Shown piece by piece: positions 36,108 to 48,000 of a DNA stretch of 64,000 nt; the stretch's first letter is position 1, and each line of letters starts with the position of its first letter. The stretch lies in the NCBI GenBank assembly GCA_023105745.1, contig JALGQZ010000012.1, positions 43,083,852-43,147,851 on the forward strand, given 5' to 3'. The translations under genes were made by a program, and so were the position numbers. The DNA is from Austropuccinia psidii. Lineage: Eukaryota > Basidiomycota > Pucciniomycetes > Pucciniales > Sphaerophragmiaceae. The notes under the pieces were generated by a model. The model searched no databases. It saw only the letters and a program-made list of their open reading frames with translations, and was not told the origin of the DNA.

Positions 36108-38279
36108 TTTAAGGTTTGTCTATGAAGCTCTTGATAATAGTAACAATATCAAGAGTACTATGACTGTCCTCAGTAGAAAAATAAAATATAATATCATCTA
36201 ATATTATAACCACAAATTTAAATATAACTATTAAAAATAATTATATAAAAAAATTAATTTGATTATTATTATATGGAATAATAATAAAAAAATATAATAA
36301 TTATAATAAATTATAATTATTCTATCATTGTTATAGTCACTCACAATTATAAAATAAGAAGTGTAAAGCTCTTAATGAGACAATTACACATGGAAAATCT
36401 AAATATTTAACCACTTATAAATAATATAAGTATTATTTATAAAAAAGAAATTATATCACACACTGTGCAGATAAAATTCTTATAAAAAGTTCTATATAAA
36501 AAAAACTAGTAATAGACAAAAAAAATATTAGAATTTTAGAGAAAACTTACTTATAATATATAATTGATACCACAAGTCAAATACAACAGTCATTATAATA
36601 ATTAATTATTATGAGTTAAAAAAACTCCAAAAGTCAATATCTTCAAAGATAAGACAACTTTTAATAATAAAAATATGATTTAAAGAGTTTTTAAGAGGAA
36701 TTTGTGGATTTTAAAAGATATTTTAAGACAATAATTTCATAAAATAAAATAAAATATTGGTTATTACACTAATAATCTAATTTCTATTATTTCAATTCTT
36801 TAATTTGAGATTTATAAAGAATAAAATACTTAAAAAATACCTTAATAATAAGATTTTATATATAATAAAACTTTACCTGTTTAAATGTCTAATATAATTG
36901 GATTGGATTGGATTGATGGACAAAAACAGTGATGAATAGACTCTTTTTATGTCTGCAGAGCAGCTCTCATGATTCATAATGGATATAGAGGGTGTGCTCA
37001 GGTTGAAGCTTAAAAACCATGATTAAAAATAAGGTTCCTAACTTAAGGTAACTTATTTTTAATTTCAATTTAAACTTACTGGTGTTATCCTTAACTCCAA
37101 GTAGCTTTAATTCTCATTTAAGTTAATTATTTTAATTTTTAATATGAAATAAATTTATTTATATTAAAGCTCATTAAATGAACAACTTAAAAATAAAGTT
37201 CCAAGCAAAAATCTCTTAAACTCAATTTTTAATTAATTTTTAAAGAAATCTTAGTTTTCTTTGAGTATAACTAAAAGAATAATTTTCCAGGCTAATTACT
37301 CATAAAACCTGCTTATAACAGATACTTCAAATTTATTTTATTCACAGATAAAATTGAATTATAAGCTGTGTGAAATGTTCAAGGAAATCCATTAAGATTT
37401 GGATTTTTAATGAATTCTTGAAGTTATTGCTATTTTTCCATGTAAAATAGCAATACTTACTAAACCTTAACTTTTGATAAGGTTTTGATACTTGTAACAT
37501 CAAAATTTTAAGCTTAATTAAGTCTTTAAAGCTCTCAAAACTTTAATTTCAAGCTTGCATATAGGGATTTACCCTTTGGCAGCTTGAAATATCTGTCCAA
37601 ATTGGAATAAAACCAGTTAAAACTTTAAGGTTGGATCAAAGTCTAATCTTAAATCTTAAATAAGGTTGAAAATCCTCCATTACAGGTGGACAACCTTAAT
37701 TGAATCCTTTCAGATTCAAAAAGCTGGGTACCCCAGCTCTGTTTGGTCTTTCTCCTTTGTCCCACCTTTTTGTGTGGATTTTGCCCTTTTATTTATTTAA
37801 AGCCATACTATGGCCTTAAACACCTTTAAATTGAGATCATGCAAGATTTACATTCTGTATGGAAAATTCTTAGCCAATTCAGTAAATATACACAACACCT
37901 CAATTTTAACTAAAATTTTGGTAAGTTTGCATAAACCATATGCAATTCTAAATTTAAGCTTATTTAAGCTTAAATTTAGCAATTTTAAAAAATGTTAAAA
38001 AAGCTACATTAGTACTGTGAGATTCTTAAATCTTCCAATAACTTAAGAAATAAGCATTTTTGGGTATAACACCCTAAGGGTGTACCTTAGATTATTTTTG
38101 GTGTAGAATCCAAAAATGATATAATAATTATAACTCTGTTTATCCAAACAAAATTTACACTTATTTTTTGTTATTTTTCATTTTAATTTCAACTGAAAAG
38201 TCTGTTCAAGACTAAATCAGCTTTATATAAAGATATTTGTGGCCTTATGGGTATGTCATATATACCTCACAGGCTCACA
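36108..38279 (+). mobile_element. Family B solo LTR with TSD
   Basis: Starts TTTAAGGTTTG (first TG changed to TT), ends GGCTCACA, 2172 bp, and is flanked by a perfect CTTTA duplication (36103-36107 and 38280-38284). It aligns with 43101-45022 in several blocks (for example gagtactatgactgt near the start and tgaattcttgaagtt in the middle). The 62-codon frame at 37810-37998 is inside it and not a gene. Confidence 0.88.
37948..37979. repeat. Perfect 15-bp inverted repeat
   Basis: ctaaatttaagctta, two bases, taagcttaaatttag. It lies inside the family B LTR and could form a hairpin in the transcript or a cruciform in DNA. Confidence 0.9.
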
Positions 38280-38284
38280 CTTTA

Positions 38285-39669
38285 TCAGAAACTAGATTGA
38301 ATAAAACATTCATTTGATGAATTTTACCTGATTTATTAATCAAAATCCAACCTTTCCTCAATATTTGCCATCAACTACTACCAATGTGTTGTCAACCCTT
38401 TTGATAACAACATATTGTAACAGGTATTAGTAATTGAGGCAATCTGGCAAGAACTCTACTTTCAAACAGATAGATTATGATCTAGAATGTCTTTACTCCT
38501 CTATTTTTGTTGCAAGAAAAGCTTTATGGCTTTAGTGCTTTCTGTATTATTGCTCATATTGAATTTATTTTGACCTCTCATAGCTTTGATCCAAACATTT
38601 TTTCTTAAGCTCAAGGTGTTTTCATTAAGGAGTAGAAAGAGTGAAGACAGTAAGTATGACAGATAATAGTTGTATTCTTGCCATTACAGGCATCAAATGT
38701 CACTGCCTGGCGTGGTTATCTTTCCTTTTCTTAGCATGACAGCTGTGCTTTGCTTTTTTACTCGAAATTGAGCGTCAAATTAGTTGGGTGTATCCTTTTT
38801 GGGTCTACTCCATATAGCCTTTGTGGCTCTTGCGCTGTTTTGACACGCTATCAGCTGTCGCCAACTCCCGCTCAAGCTTACAACTTGCACATGTGATCGG
38901 GTCTAGGCGTGACGTCATGGTCATCAGTCATGACTGGTGATGACGTCAGTCTACAAGATTTCACGTGCACTTTATTCCACTCACAGCCAGCATGGTCACT
39001 TCTTTCTAGGTTTATGCGGCACTACCAGGAGGCTTAAGGAGACCCAGTACAAATATCTATGCCCCAGCTGGGGTGGGACAAAGGCACCAATTTCTCTTCA
39101 CATAAAAACCCAGTCTGTTTGTCAGAAGCAATAGAGCGCAAAGGAGCTCCTTTTTGCAGAATAAGACATCTCCACGAGAGTCGATCTTAGCGGAATTTAG
39201 ATACTCTTCGTCACCGATAGGCCAAGGAATAATCTCTTAGGTTATGATTGATGCATTCAAGGCTAGGAAGGCGTCACTATTCGGCGTTGGAGCGTGCTTT
39301 TATACGTTTCAAGTGATTTCTTTTGATTTCTTGTCTCTGGTGGCTTCGCATGATCACTTCCCGTCGACTTCTATAAAAGCGTACTGAATGACAAGGTATG
39401 AATAGCTTTGATTAGAACAAGCAAGGAGGAGCAGTAGCGACGACAGGCACACCTAGGAGAGGTGTAAGATACAAAAGTTTAAGAGTCGATGGGCAAGTAG
39501 TACAAGTACCATCAACTCTATTCATGTTAAACTGGAGTGAATTTAGCTAACAAGATGATCTAACTATTTTGGTTAGTGATGAAAGGATCTTTTGTACGAT
39601 TAATCTAAGAGTGCGTTTTAATTCGTGAAGAGGATTCATCTCTTGTCTTAGTGCATTCTAATATGAATT
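38285..39669. other. Intergenic region of the gene island
   Basis: Composition changes here to lower AT and more CpG. It contains two TGACGTCA sites (separate entry) and a TATAAAAG at 39372-39379 on the plus strand. A 65-codon plus frame at 38937-39134 (tail GLCGTTRRLKETQYKYLCPS) has no recognised family and only weak support. The part next to 39670 is probably the 3' UTR of the minus-strand gene. Confidence 0.45.
38910..38948. promoter_or_regulatory. Two CRE-like TGACGTCA sites in a quasi-palindrome
   Basis: TGACGTCA at 38910-38917 and 38941-38948, each a perfect bZIP (ATF/CREB-type) half-site pair, flank a central 12-bp palindrome CAGTCATGACTG. The whole 37-bp block is nearly self-complementary. 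A CACGTG E-box follows at about 38961. Which gene it would control is not clear. Confidence 0.5.
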
Positions 39670-41695
39670 CTAATAAGTTCCTTGTCTTAAGGCAGCTTTA
39701 ATTGTATTTAAATTTGTTTTTCCCAATAGAGACACGAGATCAACGTTGCTAGTTTTGATTCTTTGACGACTACGATCACCAGATTCTCCAGAAGAGTCTA
39801 ATGATTCTGCTAAGGAAGTAGGCTCTGGATCAACTCTCGAAAGATACTTTTCTAAAAGGATTCGTGGGCCTGATGAGTTGGGAGACATGAATTGGCCATA
39901 ATACTGGGCCATCTCCTCAAAGGGTTTCTCGGTTGCCCACGGGAAAATTTCAAGCGACGTGAGATCATCTTTGGCGTAAAGGTTTCCAGAGCGATTCCAC
40001 AACCTCGACAAGTTTTCCTCGAGCATGAATATAAAGGGTTCATCATCAAGTCCAAAGAAGGCTTTCCACTTAATCGGATTCTGGGTTTTGTAGTATGAGC
40101 CCACAAGGTTTATGGCTTCCGTAGCGGCGAAAATATCCTCCTGCGGAACGGCATGAAAGCCTGTTTCTTCTCTCGTCTTGGCCTCCCATGGAGACTTTTT
40201 CGTTTGTGCCTCCTTAAAGCCAGAAAGAAAGCTCGAGAAACTGTTCATCTCCAATTGTTTGAAAAACCATGTTTCAAAATATAATAGTTCATCTGCGAAG
40301 TCTTTGTGATCAAGAGGGATACAAAAGCGTCTCAATATCCCTCTTTGAATGTTCCACAGCTTACTCGCTAAGGATTCCAACGCAGATTCGCCGAAAGATG
40401 ACTTCAGGTTTGCACTCAGAACCTCTCCAAGATGAGGTTCATCTTTCAGAAAGCTGGGGGGAAGTTGAATATTCAGTAAACGTTGAACAAAACCATGCAC
40501 CCATTCTGCTTCTTTTTGTTGATCTTTCGAAAAAATACGGGCATAGGCCCACAAAGCAATAATTTTTTCAATATGTGCATGCGAAATTTCAGGAGAATTT
40601 AAAGTGAACGGCTCCAGTTCTACTTCGATAATTGATCTAGTGTATACTAAGGAGTGAAAAGACCTTCGCGGGTTGTTTCCCCTATCTATCGTGTGGTATT
40701 TCCTTTTAAATGTTTGATTATCTGGATTCCTGGATTTTCGCTTCCGTCTTTTATTACTCCCTACCGCAGTTGTCTTTCGCGATGGCGCTATTCCACGAGA
40801 GATAGAGGCTGTTAAATTATTCCCGGTGTTTTTACAGCTCATGTAATTATTCGGTGAATAATGATAGCAGAACGGAATCATGACTTACGCTCACTTGAAA
40901 ATTCTCTTAGCTCACGAGAAACTACCAAGTCATGAAAATGGCCTTGAGTCAGGACATGAGCACTACTAAGTTCATGATTTCTTGATGAAAACTCAGAAGG
41001 CACATAGTGTTTCGAAGAGCTGCTTTTCAAAACGTTCAGGCTTAAAGTGTCCGACCCGGGCTGAGCTTCACCCTCTGCTACAATTTCTGACTCTCCTGGA
41101 AGCACTTTAAGGAAATTGTATTCAACAAAATCAGAATTGGATTAGGATTTTTTTCAAGAGATATTGTAGAGTGCTTGAAAGCCTACCCCCCAGTCTCGAG
41201 GCTGTTGCGTCTTCAGCTAATGGGTGTTGCAACGGTTCATGTGAAATTGGGGCACCCTGTGGGTAACTTGAATGAGCTTTCTTGTCTTATGATCGAGGAT
41301 ATCATACTAGTCAGAATCAGGAGGAAATTCGAAGGAATCAAGTTTGGCCTCTTACCTTGAGAATTTTGGATGGGTGCGTCCTTGTTTGAGAATGATGAAC
41401 GTAACCTGGAGAATGTTTTACTGTTTGGAAGTTTCTCATTCATTGTAAAACCTTTTGAATGCTCATCATGAGAGGAACGCTGGGCGCTTTCTCCTCCAGG
41501 TAGAAGGGAACCCGACCGCATACTGCAGCCAAGGCCATCCGCAGAGTCGTAAAGATCATCGTTGAAAATTTCTAACGCAGAATAGAGATCATAAGTATCT
41601 TCCGTCCCCCAGTCGTGAGTAGGGACACTCATTCCGACAGCTGAGGTGAGCTTTAGGAATAAAGTGAGTTCTATTACACCCAGATTTAACATCAT
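39670..41695 (-). CDS. Four-exon host gene, 594 aa, unknown family
   Basis: Exons 41695-41356, 41285-41187, 41095-40889 and 40808-39670. Introns are 70, 91 and 80 nt, all phase 1, with donors GTAAGA, GTAGGC and GTAAGT; the 91-nt one has a CCTAATCC branch. The joined frame is open from MMLNLGVIELTLF to KAALRQGTY. The first intron may instead end at 41277 (three codons fewer). The N-terminus is hydrophobic but contains Glu and Lys, so it is a weak signal-peptide candidate. A basic run NKRRKRKSR at about residues 234-242 could be a nuclear signal. The last exon (379 residues) is largely helical with many Trp and Phe; no motif recognised. The acceptor-like TTTTCTCTTAG just upstream (41726) means a further 5' exon is possible. 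Confidence 0.65.
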
Positions 41696-42013
41696 TTCTT
41701 CCAATTTCTGATAGATAATTTCCACTAAGAGAAAATAATTGTCGCTGAAGTGCCGATGACAGACGCAGGTTCGGGCACAAGGATGTTTGCGGAAACTTGA
41801 TAATTTGAGTTAGTTGACAGTTGGGGGTAAGAGTCAAGCACAGTGGGCACGCTGGAATCTAATTAGACGTAGCTGGCGCAGGGTGGTGACTCATCTTCGT
41901 TCGTAAGAGGCATTTCCAATCACATATAAAGCATTCGATAGCATTCTTTCTGGAGGTCAAGTTTGGAGTACCCAAACCACACAATTCTCAAACTCCCGTT
42001 TTCTCGCATCTTC

Positions 42014-42331
42014 TCATACATGAGCAGCACATTCTTTCTGCAAGAAATGAGCCAAGCGAACAGCACACTGTCAGAGGGAACACTTGGGTAAACTTACTTG
42101 CGCTACCAAGCCGAAGCGGCCATCATGATGGCATCGATAATTACATTTATGGGTTGGGCGGGACCATGCTGCCAATCTAAACTGTTTTTCGTAATTAGCG
42201 AAACAGATGCTCCTTACGGAAAAGCAGTTTCCATAAGCACCAATACGGATATTGCCTACTGGAAAGCAGTTGACAGTTGTAGATGATAAGCAGCATGAAC
42301 TTGAGATTAGGCGAAAGGCACACGTTTCATC
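42014..42331 (-). CDS. Small cysteine-rich protein, 3' exons (5' end unresolved)
   Basis: Main exon ends at 42098 with donor CAA|GTAAGT. A 60-nt intron (42038-42097) with a CTCTGAC branch and TTTCTTGCAG acceptor joins a last exon 42014-42037 (KECAAHV, TGA). The main exon reads VNCFPVGNIRIGAYGNCFSV, then RSICFANYEKQFRLAAWSRP and THKCNYRCHHDGRFGLVAQ. Cys spacing is C-x13-C-x6-C-x19-C-x3-C-x13-C, six in all. The frame is open up to 42331. It could start at an acceptor ending in ACGTAG (42332), or at CTTTCCAG (42259), which would drop the first Cys and fits in phase with a possible exon beginning ATG GCA TCC at about 42423. The style is that of a small secreted protein; no signal peptide located. 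Function unknown. Confidence 0.5.
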
Positions 42332-43095
42332 CTACGTAGCGCCTTTGGTGACCCACGGTGATAGGTAACCCAGCTCAACCTGAAACTTTCTCTCAGCAGA
42401 TGTAAATAGTTCAAGGATGCCATGTTGGGTCCTTGAATTCGGCCTTGCGAAATATAGTATCACAGCCTACAGGGGCTCTGCAACCCCTACCACTACCTTT
42501 TCCTCTGAGCACATTGCGATCAATCAAATCATAGGGATCTCATGATGAGACATTAAGCCGTTCTTTATTCATAACATCCCCCTGTTTTTCTTTTCAGTGC
42601 TTCGGCTACCTCCTAACTCCGTAGTCCTTTCGCATGGAAGAGAGGGTTTCATTCCTTGAATGATTCGCAACTTCCAAATGAGCCTGATTTGCTACTTTCG
42701 GCAAAATGGGCCATCAAATCAGATGGCATCCTTTGTTGGTCCTGTCCAGTTTGACCAATTGGTGCCCAACTGGGAGCCATAGAGGTACACTGTGTAGCCA
42801 TATTTGATTGAAAATATCCTCCCTAGCACTTTCTTTCCTTTCATTCGTAATTGTTTCCAATATTTTTTTCAATTCCTTGACCCAAAAGGGTGAAAAGTAG
42901 CATAATTCTTTTAGTTTTTCCAGCTAGTTCCAAAACTGGTAATCAGACATCAAATAAGTTTGCACTTTTCATGACTGATTTGAAACAAAAACATAGCAAA
43001 ATTAGTCAAGGAAGGAAAATCCTCAATGAGTCTTTTTTCAACCTGCCTCAAAGAAAAGAAAAAAATGTGTGAAGCTCCCCACTATCTGATGGGGC
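42332..43095. other. Upstream region of the gene island
   Basis: Apart from the doubtful ORF above, no clear exon or promoter. It probably contains the missing 5' end of the cysteine-rich gene. Confidence 0.4.
42649..42801 (-). CDS. Short ORF, 50 codons, doubtful
   Basis: ATG to TGA on the minus strand, beginning MATQCTSMAPSWAPIGQTGQ, Ser/Gln/Gly-rich. It sits in the CpG-richer island upstream of the cysteine-rich exons and might be part of a 5' exon or unrelated. No family recognised. Confidence 0.2.
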   Translation of the reverse strand: MATQCTSMAPSWAPIGQTGQDQQRMPSDLMAHFAESSKSGSFGSCESFKE

Positions 43096-43100
43096 CAGAC

Positions 43101-45022
43101 TGTAAGATGTGACTATGAAATTGATGATAATATTACTATTAATCAACAGTACTATGTCTGTTCTTATGAAATATAATAATAAAATATTATTATAACCACA
43201 ATTGAATAATTAGAGAATTATTTCTTTCACATGTTAAACACTACTAGTGATTTTAACAGTGAGCAGTAATTGTCTACAAGAATCAATTACAAGAAGATTT
43301 TAATAATAAAACTTGTTTAATTAAAATAATAAAATTATTTTAATATCTTTTGCAAGAATAATTATAAATAGAATTCTTGAAGAAAACTAATTATTTAGAG
43401 TAAAACTTTAAGAATTAAGAAGAAAAAAATCACTCACTATTATTCCAAAGAGCTTATTAAAAGATAAGATAGAGAGATTTGACGTAGAATTGTGGATTTA
43501 AATGATCAAAATGTATTTATAACAGTATTACAGCAATATATAGTTGAATTCTATGATTTCACGTCTTTCTGATTGATTCTGAAAGATGTAAAACACTTAA
43601 GAATATCTTTAACTAATACTTACTTGTTGGTAACAATGATTTGAATGATAATAAGATGATGATGATGTGGAAAAAACAGCAAGAGGAGGCCTCTTTTAAG
43701 TCAACAACAGCTCACAGAGGTGTGCCATGGAGCAAAATGAAAAACCAGTGAGTGAGAAAACAATAAACCCTTTTGGATTATTGATTGCATCATCTGTTGT
43801 CACATAAGATTATCATAATTACCTAATTGATGCTTTTACGTGACTACCAACCCCAATATGGTTAAGAATAAAAGGAGTAAAACTTGTAAATCTTCTTTTA
43901 TTCCAAAATAATCATTTATGTCTCAAAGTTATCAATGTTATCGGCAATTTCATAATGGGTTGTAATTACTGTGAATTTTTGAAGATTCAGTGTTTCACAT
44001 AGAATAATCAAAGATGGACTGTAAGCAAAACTTTTACTTTTACTAGTAAAACCATAATTCTTTTTGGCTTTACCATAGGTACTACAGTTATCCATTGTTC
44101 CTGAAATCTTCAGAGAGATGAATTAAGAATTGTATTTTTAATGAATTTTTGAAGTTTTTACCTCATTTCTATGTAGAATTGCAAATATCAGTGTTTTACT
44201 GGTTGCAATGAGGTAAATCAATGGATACAAGTCCAAAAAGGGTTTTAATTACTCTTTTGGGGTTTATCCATGGAAAATAATTAAGAATTGACATGGTTAC
44301 AGGGGTCTAAGTAGCTCTTTACCTCCTTGGCATGTCAAAATAGTGGGTTATTTGCTATTTTCTTAAGATTTACTGTAGTTGTAACATGGTAACCAAGTTC
44401 CCAAAGTGTTTACGTTTACTAATTGGGCCAAGATCAGCCATTAATCCAAGCTTTGGAGCTGTCCATGCCTCTGAGGCCTCAGAAGTTGGGTACCCTGGCT
44501 CTCTTGGATGTCTTTTGTCCCCCTTGCTTATTTTTCATGTCAAATTAGAAATTAAAGCTTCAAGTGAGATATCCACTATTGGTGTACCAAAAGTCCATGT
44601 AAGAATACCATGATATCAAGTTCTCAAAACATGCATAACACTATTCTTAGTGTATATGTAACATGGGATTTCTCACATTCCCATTATTTTGGCGTGAAAT
44701 TAAGAAAAACGAAAAATGTCACAGATCTTTTATGTGGTATTTATGATGTGGTATTGAAGTATTTTCCATTTTACCACCTCAAAGAGTTAATTTGAGCTTA
44801 TTCACTCTACGGAGCTACCCTAGGTGAAATTTTGTGTAGAGTCCAAATCTGGCCTTAAATCCATGGATTTACTTACTCAATGAAAAGTTATTCATCTTTT
44901 CTGAAATCAAAAATGATTAATTTTGGATATGTGCATGACTTATGAGTTATGCATAATTCAAAATTTATTTTTGAGATAATTGTGGCCTATTTGGGTATGT
45001 AAAATATACCTCAAGGCTCGCA
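43101..45022 (+). mobile_element. Family B solo LTR with TSD
   Basis: 1922 bp, TGTAAGATGTG to GGCTCGCA, flanked by a perfect CAGAC duplication (43096-43100 and 45023-45027). It shares blocks with 36108-38279 and, inverted, with 54747-55554. The open frames at 44386-44795 are within it. Confidence 0.92.
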
Positions 45023-45027
45023 CAGAC

Positions 45028-48000
45028 CCTTAAGACTTGATCATGACTAAGAGGTGTATGAGTAAGTGGCCATTATATATTTAACCAATAAAACTCTCAA
45101 AAAAGTTGAAAGAAAAGCTGAAGGACAAAAATCTATCACATAATCTAGAAAAATAAAAATCAAGCACACTAAAAATAATTTAAATTTAATAATGTCAATA
45201 TTTCTTGATAGAATAGAATTCATAATCAGAATAGCAACATAAAGAAGAAAAATTGGAAATCACTATTGGAAGAGCCAAAAGGAAATCGGATACTGCAATA
45301 TAATTGCCCTTGGATTATCAGTCCTACCAAAACTGTAGTACACTTTCTCAGATTCAACTTGAGTTGGTCTAATTAATTGCTTTGAATTAGTTTGAGTGAT
45401 AAATCAAATTTTACCTCTTTCTATGGTAACACATCCCTTAAAAAGAGTAAATTGCTTGGAATTTTTTTTACCAGAATTAAAATTAGCTCTTCTTTAAAAA
45501 TTTCATCTCATTTAATCAATCAATTAAAAATATTGATTTAAAATTATTTTTTCAAAATCTGAAATGTATTATGATCAACCAATTAAAGATTTACAACCAT
45601 GGTGGTAAAATTAAAAAATATTCAACAAAAAAAATTGATCAAAATCAATTAAATCAATACAATTTTACATTAAAAATTAATATATAAAAACAAAAATAAA
45701 TAATTTGAAAATTTTCAAAAAATATGAAATGCATTTACATTTTTTTAAATTAATTATTGATTTGTCTTAGTTTTTGTTTTCTATAATTTCTTAATTTTCT
45801 ATTTTTAATAATGAGATTAAATTGTTTCTTTTTCTTGGGAAAATATTGAGAAAATTTCCTTTTTTTGTATGAAGAACTCATGAGTTTTTATTTAGATGTT
45901 TGTATATTCAATTAGGCTTTTTGGTAATACCTACATATATGAATTTACTAGAGCTATAGAGTTATTTTAGATAACTTCATGTTTTTTCAAATAAGAAAGA
46001 AATTAGATGAAGTTCCTATTAAACATTGAGACACCTTAATTGAACATTTACTACTAGTCATATTTAAAAGAAGAAAAACTTTGGTTATGAAACTCTATTT
46101 ATACTTATTGAAAGGTAGAAGGAAAATAAGGGGATCCTTAATACCAAATAATTATGAACAAATTTTGAAAAAATATAAATAATATTTTAATTCATTTTAC
46201 TAGCTAAAACATTAGATTCTCAAAATCTCAAAGCCATTCAGCAAATTAAATTCACTCTTGACTCAATTAGATCTGAGATTATGTCTTTAACAATGGTAAA
46301 GGAAGTACTTCAGCTCATAGTGTTTCAAAAAATTCTATTAGTGTGAGCCTTTGAGATATGACCCCGTATCCAAAAAGTTCACAAAATAATCTCATAAAAA
46401 TTATTCTAATAATAAGAATTAAAAATATAATCTTAAAATAGGTTAAAATGCAATGAATAGGAATAATTTATTGATTACCTCAGAATCTAATGGATAAAAA
46501 TTTGAAAAGAACTATACCATTAGATTCCTCAGGGTAAAGTATACATATAACATATTTATATCATATCTGTAAAGATAATACTTATTGTGTAATAAGCAAA
46601 AATGTCATAAACATACATAAATTCTTTTTTATCTCAGACGCCAATGGAAAAGCATGTGAAATTAATTCCACAATTGGCTTAAACATGCGGAATTACACAT
46701 ATAAAATGTTTATGTCATATCTGTAAAGTCAATACTTAAGGAAATAACCTGAATATATGCACTTTAATGATAAGCGCATATATTCATGGTTTTTAGCTTA
46801 TATTGCTTGAAATATAAATTGTAGAGAGTTGAAACAAAAAAAGTTTCACACTTAATTACAGCAAAGATAAAGATATGAACTTTATTTGACAAGTTATGAA
46901 CAGGGTTATAACTTGTAAGGTTTTATTGAATAAAATTGCTATAGCTGTTGACCACTTTGTTGTGAAAATGGTCCAAACTCAAAAATAATTAGATATTCAG
47001 GTTCTAAAAGCTCATACCCAAAGAATTATGAACCTTCTTACCATTATATTCAAGGTAAAACCCCCTGAAATCTTGATTTGAAGTTTAAAATAGTAAATTT
47101 CAACAGAAAAGATGAGCTAAAAGAAAAGTCATCAAAAATAGAGTTTTGATCATTTTAGAAAATTCTCTCAGTATTTTGATAATGATATTCCAAACTATCA
47201 GACTTCACTCTCTGAATAGCTGTAGCCTGTATAACTTAAAATTTATTAATGATAAATTTTTAAGCTTCAAATTGAGAATTTATGATGACTCACTATAATC
47301 TTATTGTAAGTTTAACAGTCATATAAGTGATAAAGCTGGTGAAAATAATTAGATTTCGATTAATAATAATAAAATCCTTGATTTTTAGGCTCCTTCCAAG
47401 CCTATGACATCATCACACTTAGAGTTATAGTTATAACTATAAATAATGGTGTAATAACGATGAGATGGTTTAATTATGATGTAATCATCTCTAAACACTA
47501 GAGTACTGCTCAATTCCAGTGGATACCATCATTAAACATATACTGGAAGCCTTTTGGACTCTAGGAGGGAGTATTTTACTATAAATAGAGCTCCTTTTAC
47601 TCTATTTCCTCTTCAGATGCAAAAAAAAACATTAGATTATTAAAACCAAACATAAAAATTTCCTTCTTTTTGAAAAAATATAATATATTCAAAAAATAAA
47701 GTTCATGTTTATTACAATCATCAATTTTTAAGTGATTAAACCAATCTTCAAATGTTTTGTTAATTTTCTCTAAAAATCTCTAATTCCATGTAAAATCAAG
47801 AATATTTGTAATTTCTTTAAAATCTCCTTGTAAATACAATTCATATAAGCAGTATTTTTTTTGGTATAAAATTTTTCAAAATTATTATATTCAGTGTTAA
47901 AATTAGGTTATTTCCTTTTTCTATCATTATTTCTGTTTATTATTTTTTTTAATAATTCTTGAATTAATATAAATAATATTTATATCAATTCAAAACTTCA

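Noticed and set aside
38528..38575. Signal-peptide-like plus-strand start MALVLSVLLLILNLF
   Set aside because: Followed immediately by a stop with no donor site before it.
39361..39560. Possible plus-strand RNA gene after TATAAAAG at 39372
   Set aside because: No tRNA or 5S-type internal promoter, no recognisable fold, and it is adjacent to the 3' end of a minus-strand gene.
39892..40562. ORFs on the plus strand and in other frames of the 594-aa gene
   Set aside because: Shadows of exon 4, which is supported by phase-consistent splicing.
42098..42286. Plus-strand 62-codon ORF MRYQAEAAIMM...
   Set aside because: The opposite strand has an exon with donor, branch, acceptor and regular Cys spacing; the plus frame has none of these.
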